Below, in pieces: positions 56,417-64,000 of a stretch of 64,000 bases of DNA. The stretch comes from Gentiana macrophylla. Lineage: Eukaryota; Streptophyta; Magnoliopsida; Gentianales; Gentianaceae. Each line of letters starts with the position of its first letter. Within the stretch, counting starts at the first letter, position 1. The position numbers and the translations under genes were made by a program. Under the pieces are notes generated by a model. The model was not told where the DNA came from and did not search any database. It saw nothing but the letters and a program-made list of their open reading frames with translations. The stretch spans positions 65,761,824 to 65,825,823 of the forward strand of contig CM047807.1 of assembly GCA_026214975.1 (NCBI GenBank), written 5' to 3'.

Positions 56417-57036
56417 TCGCAAGCGGACCCGATATTGCATTTGCGGTAGGAGTGTGTGCTAGATTTCAAGCTCAACCAAAAGAATCACATCTTCAGCGGC
56501 TAAAAGGATAATCAAATACTTGAAACACACCATCAATGTTGGCATTTGGTACCCAAAAGATGGAGGATTTACACCGATATCATATTCGGACTCGACTATC
56601 TTTGGATGCAAAATAGATAGAAAAAGCACCTCTGGAACATGCCAAATGCTAGGAACCGACTAGTCTCATGGTTCAAAGAAAAAGCAAAACTCTATATCTA
56701 CATCAACAAATGAAGCGAGAATATATAGCAGGTAGTCATTTGTGCACAAGTCTTGTGGATAAGACAACGACTAAGGGACTATGGAGTTGAAGAGAAAACA
56801 ATCCCAATCATGTGTGACAACACAAGTGCAATATCTATTACGAAAATCCAGATGTGCATTCAAGAACAAAGCACATTGATGTGAGACATCATTTTATCGA
56901 GACCATGTTGAAAAGGAGATGTCATCGTAAAATACATATCCACCAAGACCAATCGGTGACATCTTCACTAAACCACTCGATTATGAAAGATTTAGTATGT
57001 TGAGAATCGAGTTAGGGATGATTGAAATTGACTAAG
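56417..57036 (+). pseudogene. copia RNase H (element I)
   Basis: AFAVGVCARFQAQPKESHLQ, then ISYSDST (first Asp), CKIDRKSTSG and CQMLG. The Glu block is damaged (NEAREYIA-like in two frames near 56710), and CDNTSAISI lies near 56815. RTKHIDVRHHFI and the family tail DYERFSMLRIELGMIEID (57037) end pol. Confidence 0.8.
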
Positions 57037-57636
57037 TATCAACGAGCGCTAACCTGGAGTAATCGGCTAAGTGACTTCATCAATCGGTACAACCTTTGCC
57101 GTTACAGGAGATGTAGCGAGGTAAGGCAATCGGTATCCAGCAGAGGTAACTTAATTGATTGTTAGGAATAGTTCAATGAAGCGACTCGATGAAGAACTCA
57201 TTGGATCAAGTTAAGTGACCAAATGAGGCACTTCACCGAGATAAAGACTTGGACAAATTCAAAGTGTGAACAAAATCAATTCTAAATACACGTGGAGAAT
57301 AAGGAAACTATGGAGGATTATTCAAGATACACGCGTGCGATCACGTTATGATCATGGAGGTAATTATATTATTTTTGAATTATAAACTTCTCGATTCCCG
57401 GGCTCTATCATTACTTGCCTCAAACCACTCCCCTCTACGCTCGAATATCGCGTTTTCATACACAAAATCACGCCATTATGTCACTAAATCCTTCCATATT
57501 CAAACCACGTTCACACTACCCAAATCACACTATATAAACAATACTTAGAGATGTTCAGAAATCTTTACATACTTCTGCAAATTACAAACCCTATTTTTTC
57601 TCAAAATATACTCTTCTAATCCTCCTCTACCTATCG
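57037..57636 (+). promoter_or_regulatory. Spacer with putative ORF3 promoter (element I)
   Basis: No gene. It carries ACACGTGGAGAATAAGGAAA near 57290 and CACACTACCCAAATCACACT directly before TATATAAACA (57531-57540), 106 bp before the ORF3 ATG. A transcript starting about 30 bases after the TATA box would have a leader of about 70 bases. Inference from conservation among three copies. Confidence 0.6.
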
Positions 57637-58373
57637 ATGGCTTCATCCTCCCAAATCACTGCTACTGAAAAATACTACGAAAAATCAATCATAACCGGCT
57701 CGTTTTTCAAGCCTGAGTACTATCTCTCTTATTGTGACAACGATGCACAAGCACGACGCCTGGTCGATTGCTGTCCAAATTTGGGGCTGATGACCTTTCT
57801 AAACCCCCCAATAACTAGTATCTGCTATGAGAATCTGATAGCATTTTGGAAAAACGCAAAGTTTATGCCCAGCACGAAGAAGACTGAAGTTGATCGCATC
57901 ACAAGTTCAATCTTTGGAAAGCACATAGTCATCACGCCCGATACACTCAACAGGTTCCTGAACCTCCCCCAAATTGGTCCTGCAAATGTCAAGCTTGTGA
58001 CGACAGACATCCCAAAATTCTGGGCTGAAATAGCCAAACGCCCCAAGCCAAACATCAAAACGTACAATCTACCTAGATCAACGCTCAAACTTCCGTTTGC
58101 TGAATTTGCACCGGTCATCACCAAAAATATTGAAGGGAGAAAGGGGTCAATGGAAAACCTAACTGAGGACAGGATCAAACTGATGGCCATAATCTACAAA
58201 CGAATAAAGTTTGATTGGGCAACCTTCGTATTCAATCGATTGAAGGATCAGATCCAAAAGGAGATTGACTTATCAATCACCGCACCAAGCAAGGGTTTGC
58301 GAAAAAGGCGATTTCGGGAAAAGAAATCATACGGGTTCCTCTTCAACATCTGCTTCAACGCCATGAAAGTACA
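57637..58373 (+). pseudogene. Element I ORF3, truncated by Gy2 (PF20167-like domain)
   Basis: The longest undisturbed frame of the window: ATG at 57637, open through 58373, where Gy2 begins; 22 more bases of Gy2 supply a stop at 58395 (252 codons in all). Landmarks: EKSIITGSFFKPEYYLSYCD, ENLIAFWKNAKFMPSTKKTE, ITPDTLNRFLNLPQIGPANV, KFWAEI, DRIKLMAIIYKRIKFDWATF and RLKDQIQKEIDLSI. A pattern of V.G..V.I....LNRFL.LP matches what I recall of the putative plant transposon protein family PF20167. Mostly alpha-helical look, basic C-end (GLRKRRFREKKSYG), no membrane segment. The acidic and coiled-coil parts seen in G are cut off. Confidence 0.75.
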
Positions 58374-59956
58374 TGTTAAGGCCATATTTATATGATTATT
58401 AAGGGTTTATTTCATTATTATTTTCCCCACATTTGCATAATTTATATGATTATTAAGGGTTTAAGTGTAATTATTTAATAAAGATGATTTTAAGATGATT
58501 GTATGCAAAATTGATGATTTTAAGTGTTGATTTAATGGAATTATTATTATTTGGATTTTATTACATTTTGCATTGTTTATTTATCATGTAGGTGTTAATT
58601 TTAGTGCATATAATGAGGATAAATGAAGCTCAAGTCGAATTATAAGAGATAGAGTTGGAATTGGCTCAAAGAAATTGGATAAAAATGATGAAATCCGACC
58701 TCGACCTCAAAGCGTCGATCCCGTCCAGGCGTTTGATTTCATGGACGGCGTCGGGAGAGAAATCATCATGAGAGAGTTTGGGCGCAGCGACATGGACGGA
58801 CGTCTAGAGCAAAGTCAAGATCCACCAGGCGGGCGTCCACGAGACCAGGCAGGCGTCCGTTGCCGACTTAACCCTAACCGACATCAAATTCCTATAAATA
58901 AAGCGGCAGCCCCAACCCTAATTCATACCAGATACCAAATAATTGAGATCGCAATTTTACACCAAAAGCTGCGGCTACAAGCCTTTTTCACAGAGATGAA
59001 TTTCTCCAATCAACAATCATCTTCAACATGATTGTTGGCTAAAAACTTTGCTGCGGTGAGTCGACGGAGGAAGCCTATCAACAACACAAACCAACTAGAG
59101 TTCGATGCTTATGTTTAGTGAGTTTATTTCATAGTTTTCATTACTTTGGATCTGTTTTGTATTGTTTAAGTTTTATTGAATTAAGATTTGATGAAACGAT
59201 CTATGTTTAATTTATGCTTGAATAAATTTATGAAAGTATGTTTATTTAAGTTTTCTTTTATTCAAAGTAATGCATCTAATTGTGTTTTAAGAGATTAGGC
59301 ATGATTAGTTGAGTAAGAGTTTGGAAACAATCTCGTGATTTAAGTGTTGATTGCATGTTTAGTTTGTTTGAAAAGATAAACGAAACCCTAGAATTTGATT
59401 GAAGATATTTAATTGAATTAGTGAATAAATCACTACTAAAAACTATATCTTTTTAATCACCGTCTAGTTGGGGTTGTTGGTTGATAGGTGGAACCTAGTT
59501 GCCTTCATTTGTGTTTTCCTTTAATTGTTTTAATCAAATCGTTTGCATAAATTTAGTTTAAGTTTTAGTTTTATAAACCTTTAAATTTCTGCTTTGTTTT
59601 CTGCACTTTTACCTTGATTCATAATCAGGCGCTCGTCCATGATAGCGAGCATTCGTCCGTTAACTTTAGTTTCCAGGCGCTTCGTTCATTAAAGTGAGCG
59701 CTCGTCCGTTTTTACTGTTTTCTTAATTTACGCTTGTTTTTGTTTCTGTTTTAGTTTTAATTCTTAGGTTTAGGTTTTAGTTAGTTTGACTTTAGTTTAG
59801 ATAGATAATTGTGACATAATTGATATAGATTTATATTTGAATCCGATAAACATTCCACTCCTTGGGGCGACCCGTAAACACCTATACTCGATATACTACG
59901 ATCCTTATACTTGGGGTGTTTGGTTATAAATTGTAAAACTTCGTTTTTACCGAACA
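58374..59956 (+). repeat. Gy2 5' LTR
   Basis: TGTTAAGGCCATATTT at the start and TTTTTACCGAACA at the end, six bases before the PBS. TATAAATA at 58893-58900 (ATTCCTATAAATAAAGCGG). It holds several GGCGTCC/GCGCTCGTCC words (58820-58860 and 59630-59710). A 23-base word (TTTATATGATTATTAAGGGT + TTA) is present at 58387 and again at 58441. The 118-codon open frame at 58675-59031 lies within the LTR and is not supported. Confidence 0.8.
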
Positions 59957-59962
59957 AGCTTT

Positions 59963-59979
59963 TAGCGCCGTTGCGAGGA
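59963..59979 (+). other. Gy2 primer binding site
   Basis: TAGCGCCGTTGCGAGGA, a slightly changed form of TGGCGCCGTTGCCGGGGA, which follows the 5' LTR in many Athila/Tat elements. The first G of TGG is A here. Confidence 0.75.
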
Positions 59980-60844
59980 GTCGAATAGCGGTTGTCGGAT
60001 TCTACTTAGGGTACGATTTTACGTGTCAAAAGGATCGTTTTAGGGATAGCGCGTAGTAGTATTTTGACCGTAACTTTACGCTCAGTGTCCGTTTGGAGCG
60101 GGACCCCAATTCGGAAAGCTTCGTTCCGGCGCCCGACGACGTGGTGAACGCCGTGAGCCGTTCGATCGCGTTTTGAGGTCAAAATCCACTGTTTTCCCTT
60201 CCATTTTGGCCTAGAAGGTTTCAACACGTTTTTTTTTTTTTTTCTTAGTGTTTTTTCTTGTTTTTAAACTTTTAAGTAGGTAGGTTTCTTTTCGAGTTTC
60301 TTGTTTTTTTTGTTACATTTACTTCTTGTTTTATTTTATTTGATTTTCTTTCAATTATTTTCCTTGCCTTTTTTATATAGCTTAGATCTGTTTCCGTACT
60401 TATAGATTTGTTTGATTTTATAAGTCTTTTCTACTTTTATTTTTTACCTCGTTTTAATTTACGGTAACCTTAGTTTTAGGTTTTCATATTTGAGCAGCGT
60501 TCAACAACAGAGCGCCCGTCCACCTCAATTCTGTCCCTCTGAGCGAGCGTTCATTCAAGCTGAAACAGCGTTCGATTCTGAACAACGTCCACTAACAACA
60601 CTGGGCCTTGATTCGATCTGTTCAATCATCACTTCTTTTCTTTCTTCTCCTTTCTTCTCTTTTCTTTTCTCCCTCTAAACCATCTAATCTTTTCTAAACC
60701 TGTTCTAATCAACCCCAAAGGGTTGATTTCTTCCTTCTCCTTTCTTACGGTTTATGCAAGCGAGAAGTAAGAAGGACCTCGATCTTTGATCCACGAGCAC
60801 GAAACGATCTATCCTTAGAAGAAGGCTTCTCCGATTTGGACAAA
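59980..60844 (+). other. Gy2 untranslated leader
   Basis: No gene. It contains a T-run at 60230-60243, pyrimidine-rich stretches at 60240-60480 and 60630-60700, and a cluster of GAGCGCCCGTCC / GAGCGAGCGTTC / ACAGCGTTCG words at 60510-60590 like those in the LTR. The minus-strand open frame at 60006-60227 is probably accidental. Confidence 0.6.
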
Positions 60845-62284
60845 ATGGCGGATCAAGATCCACCAATTCCAAATCCTGATCCCCAAGCTCAGTTAAATTT
60901 AATTCCTTCAACAAATGCAAGCTCTGCGGCAACAGCGAATCAGCAAGCTGGCATAAATCAACAACTTCAACAATTCCGCCAAAACCAGCTTAATCAGTTG
61001 AACCAGGACCCCTACACTCCATATCTTAATCAAGATTTTCTCGAAGGCATAGACCTATTAAATCCTCCCGACATGGGAGGAGTGAACTTTGATCTTAAAA
61101 ATGGAGTAGTTGCTCTAGTTCAAAATAGCTCTTTCCATGGCACTTGCTCGGGAAGATCCACACGACTTCTTGTCCACATTTGTACAAATCGTGAAGCGAG
61201 GCCATTATCCTGGTGTTGATTCTGAGATCGTAAAGTTAAAGCTATTTCCTTTTGCTTTGAAAGGTGAAGCAAGTCGGTGGTTTAAGTCATTAGCACATCA
61301 TTCCCTCCATACATGGAATGATGTCAAAAGAGCTTACGCTCTTAAGTGGGTTTCACCGAGGCAAGATTATGGAAATGAAGCGGGAAATAGCTACGTTTGA
61401 AGCGGATGGAGGATGAAAGCTGTTGGCAAGGCTTGGGAGAGATTAAATCATTGATGAGGAAGTGCCCCAATCACGGATATGATAGACATGAGTTGTTGGA
61501 ACTATTTTATAGAGGTCTCTCTCAACCTAATCGAGACTATCTTGACTCCACGGCTCATGGATCCTTCTTAGGGGGTGATGAGGCGCTTTCTGAGTGGTGA
61601 GACCATCGCCAAGAACAATATGTGGTCGACTCCCAAGAAGACCAATGTTGTTAAGAAAAGAAGATCTGCGCAAGCAATCCCGATACAAAGGCATTGGTTG
61701 CTCGGATGGAATTGATAAGCAAGCGGTGGCCAATCTTGAAACGCCCTTACGATCTTGGAATGCGGTAGGAGCGGAGATGACGGAAGAAGTAAATTTAATG
61801 GATAATCAAAACCAACCCTTCCGAAACTTCAATCAAAGCGAACTACTCGAGGATTTCAAAGACAAAACTTCAATCAAGCCAAGTTACCACACAGCCCTTC
61901 AAATTCAATTCTTTCAACTCGAACTATCAAAGGCGATTCGAGAACTCCCAAAGGCCTCAAGGTGGCTGGAATCAAACTCAGAACAATAATCATACCACCT
62001 CATGTGTCCCTCAACACAAATTCGATGAGCTGGTAGACATGGTGAAGACTCTGTCTACTAGTGTTAAAGCAATTGAGAGACAAGTTGGTCAAATGGCAGA
62101 CCAGCAAGCAAGCAGACCTCACGGTAAACTTCCGAGTTATACCGAGAGAAATCCGAAAGCTGATGTGAATGTTTGCCTTTGCCATTACACCTCGGTGGGA
62201 GTATGGGCAAGAAGAGGAGTTGAGCAAGTAACTTTGAGAAGTGGTAAGAAAATTTGGACCCGGCAAGATGTCGGAAGCGAGTAG
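60845..62284 (+). pseudogene. gypsy gag (Gy2)
   Basis: The ATG at 60845 starts MADQDPPIPNPDPQ, then a Gln/Asn-rich N-terminus. After a shift near 61130, LAREDPHDFLSTFVQIVKRG, FPFALKGEASRWFKSLAHHS and TWNDVKRAYALKW form the retrotransposon gag domain (PF03732 type). LLELFYRGLSQPNRDYLDST follows. Further on, KTLSTSVKAIERQVGQMADQ, PHGKLPSYTERNPKADVN and QVTLRSGKKI are the Athila gag tail. The frame changes at least five times. Confidence 0.85.
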
Positions 62285-62709
62285 CCCTCACGGCGCCATG
62301 AGTTCGGGAGGGGAATCGAAAATCACATGCCGAAGAAAGCAGCGATGAGGAGGCTCGGTGACAATTCTTGGAGGCGACAATGATTACGATGAAGAGGAGA
62401 GAAGGAGGAAAGTCGAGGAAAATTTGTACCACGACTAAGAAAAAGGAAAGAAAAGTTTGTGAGATGGAAGGATAGGAGGATGAGGCGATAAAGAATCAAG
62501 CTACGAGGAATGATAAAGCCCTTCCTTATCCACCAAAAGGAAAGAAAGCCCTCACTAACGACAAGCAATATCTTTGGAGTGAGGAGGATACTTAGGGACA
62601 CTAAAGTAAGTATGCCCTTAGGCGAGTATTATTATGAAATGCCTAAATGTACTAAGTATCTTAAAGAATTGCAGTGGGAGCAAGAAAAGCTTGAGGGGAT
62701 GGTGAAGAA
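62285..62709 (+). pseudogene. gag-protease linker (Gy2)
   Basis: Low-complexity Lys/Glu/Arg-rich coding-like DNA. ALPYPPKGKKALTNDKQYLW-like words and MPLGEYYYEMPKCTKYLKEL (62510-62758) occur in different frames. In Athila elements a basic linker precedes the protease and contains a Y.F.K.L..Q-type helix. No motif is complete. Confidence 0.5.
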
Positions 62710-63130
62710 GTGTTTGAGAAGATTGCGCGATGGTTTCACAAAAAAATTTCTTTGTTAAGCGAGGTGACCTGGCGGACCTTCAATCTCTGCGAGATTGAAG
62801 GCCATTTGTTCGAAAATGTCTTATGCGACTCGGGGGCCTCTATTAATGTGATGCCATTAAATGTATGCAAGAAGCTCGGGCTAGACAAAAGAATGCGAGA
62901 AGCATGATTTCTCTTGAGATGGTAGACAAATCTAGTAAATCTGCGCGCCGGTTGTGTAGCTAATGTTCTCCTTCAAGTTGAACATTTGGTCTTCCCTACC
63001 GGCCCAGGGGTTATTCTAGACTATCCACGATAAAGAGATGCCTCTAATTCTAGGCCGAACCTTTTTGGACACTTCTAACGCTCTCATCGACTTACGCAAA
63101 GGGCCAGATTACTCTTAGAGTCGGTGACAC
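62710..63130 (+). pseudogene. gypsy aspartic protease (Gy2)
   Basis: LCEIEGHLFENVLCDSGASI then NVMPLNVCKKLGLDK. The catalytic Asp-Ser-Gly is intact. Next come VEHLVFPTGPGVILDY in frame pieces, and PLILGRTFLDTSNALIDLRK (in shifted frames at 63040-63100), the second half of retropepsin-like folds (ILGR.FL). Cuts the polyprotein. At least two shifts. Confidence 0.8.
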
Positions 63131-63740
63131 ATCTGTCACCTTCACACGAGGACACATCTGAAAGAGCCGTAATTGATGAAATATCGTTTATCGAAGCCAT
63201 ATATGAGGGCGGCGGAGATGCCTATTATGAAGATTCAATGGAGCTTACGAGAGATAGGTGTTTTTGAAGTCATGGACATTGAGGATCCGGTGATTGCGGA
63301 CCATCTTACGATTCATTTCAAGCCGTAGGCATTGGCGAGTCATCTTCACTCGCTCTCCACACTTTGGGCTGGCTGTTATTGAGTTAGAAGCATGGAGATG
63401 CCCGACAACAAGCGATGATTTCAAAGAAGCGAGTCGGGAAGACTTCATCCCTGGTGAAGAAGAAGCTCGATGGGTAGTTGGGACGAGGTAGAGTTTTGGA
63501 GAGAAGCTACTCATTGGGAAGTAGATGATTGGGAAGAGGCTGGCGAAAGAGCTTAAAGATGAAGAGTTAAGAAAAATGATCGATCACAAGAAAAAGGAAG
63601 CAAGTGTTGACCGGAGGATTCCGATGGATGATTTGATCCAGTGCCTTTAGGGTTGAGCCTCGGGAAGATGAGGTGTTCTCTTGTCAACCACTTCAAGCTC
63701 ATAAGGAGAAAGGTGGTCCGTTAAAGTCTAGTATTGAGCA
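63131..63740 (+). pseudogene. protease-RT connection (Gy2)
   Basis: SERAVIDEISFIEAIYEGGG is readable from about 63160. Acidic helical words follow (EVDDWEEAGERA, DEELRKMIDHKKKEASVDRR). No enzyme motif. The frame changes several times. Confidence 0.5.
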
Positions 63741-64000
63741 ACCACCTCACGATTTAGAGCTCAAACCGCTTCCAAAACACCTTAAGTATATCTTTCTTAA
63801 GGATGGAGATAAATTGCCTTTGATCATTTCTTGAAACTCGACCAAGAGCAAGAAGCACGGTGATAGAAGTGCTTAAGAAAAACATCCTCGCGTTCGGTTG
63901 GCAAGTGGGTGATATCCGAGGATCGGCCCGGACATATGCATGCATAAAATCCGAGCGGAGGAAGGCGCTAAAAGGTAAGACAACCTCGTGAAGGTTGAAT
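63741..64000 (+). pseudogene. gypsy reverse transcriptase, N-terminal start (Gy2)
   Basis: ELKPLPKHLKYIFLKDGDKL then PLIIS begins the RT region in Athila elements (L.PLP.HL.Y.FL). IEVLKKNILAFGWQVGDIRG and TYACIK-like words follow, corresponding to the LL.VL..HK.AIGW...DIKGI..S...HKI block. The window ends before the catalytic motifs. Confidence 0.8.

Larger units (their letters stand above)
40911..58373 (+). mobile_element. Element I: Sirevirus-like Ty1/copia, split by D and broken by Gy2
   Basis: The 5' LTR (shared with H), PBS, gag and linker run to 44525. Element D fills 44526-54017, after which integrase, RT, RNase H, spacer and ORF3 follow until Gy2 begins at 58374 inside ORF3. The interior without D is about 6.7 kb. 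The 3' LTR is outside the window, if present. Confidence 0.85.
58374..64000 (+). mobile_element. Gy2: Athila-like Ty3/gypsy retrotransposon, 5' part
   Basis: 1,583-bp 5' LTR, PBS, 0.9-kb leader, gag, protease and the start of RT; the window ends inside RT. Protease block LCDSGASINVMPLNVCKKLG and RT opening ELKPLPKHLKYIFLKDGDKL are typical of the Athila group. Inserted into ORF3 of element I after GTACA. The frames have several breaks. Confidence 0.85.

Noticed and set aside
58675..59031. 118-codon frame
   Set aside because: Lies wholly inside the Gy2 LTR, around its TATA box; no homology recognised.
1..64000. Host protein-coding genes, tRNA, rRNA or microRNA precursors
   Set aside because: Looked for and not recognised. 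All long frames trace to retroelement proteins or repeats.

Overview
This window is repeat-dominated nuclear DNA from a plant, most likely a dicot. It consists almost entirely of LTR retrotransposons inserted into one another. No host gene, tRNA, rRNA or CRISPR array was recognised. The evidence for a plant is plant-type Ty1/copia and Athila-like Ty3/gypsy proteins, initiator-Met-type primer sites (TGGTATCGGAGC, TGGTACCAGAGC), gypsy PPT and PBS signatures, and AT-rich LTRs with TATAAATA boxes. The species cannot be named from the sequence. A run of exactly 100 N (24256-24355) marks a scaffold gap.

Layout. (A) 1 to about 12335: an old, decayed Ty1/copia on the + strand, with RT and RNase H remnants, a duplicated PPT and a 3' LTR from 10489. 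Its RT is split by (B) 2883-9335, a non-autonomous minus-strand LTR element. B has two 712-bp LTRs and a perfect 5-bp target duplication (CCATT). It has no gag or pol, and its body is built of tandem arrays with periods of 77, 43, 57 and about 187 bp. (C) about 12636-20466: a decayed minus-strand copia. Its 5' LTR is cut at 20466, where (E) starts; E is a + strand Sirevirus-like copia (LTR 20467-22136, PBS, gag) that runs into the gap. (Gy1) is a + strand Athila/Tat-type gypsy, of which the 3' end, PPT and LTR (35682-37476) are clear. It is interrupted by (G) 24667-35681, a complete minus-strand Sirevirus-like copia of 11 kb. (H) about 37471-42162 is the 3' part of a + strand relative of G, and its LTR (40911-42162) is also the 5' LTR of (I) 40911-58373. 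I is split by (D) 44526-54017, a complete minus-strand copia of the same family as C. I is then broken inside its third ORF by (Gy2) 58374-64000, an Athila-like gypsy whose LTR, PBS, gag, protease and start of RT lie in the window.

The elements behave as independent units. G, H and I belong to one family with gag-pol plus a third ORF downstream of RNase H. In all three, a conserved CACTATATAA block lies 88-111 bp before the ATG of that ORF. This suggests a separate promoter for ORF3 and is the most interesting biological lead here. Nearly every reading frame is broken. Differences between paired LTRs are often one-base indels, so some frameshifts may be assembly errors and not decay.
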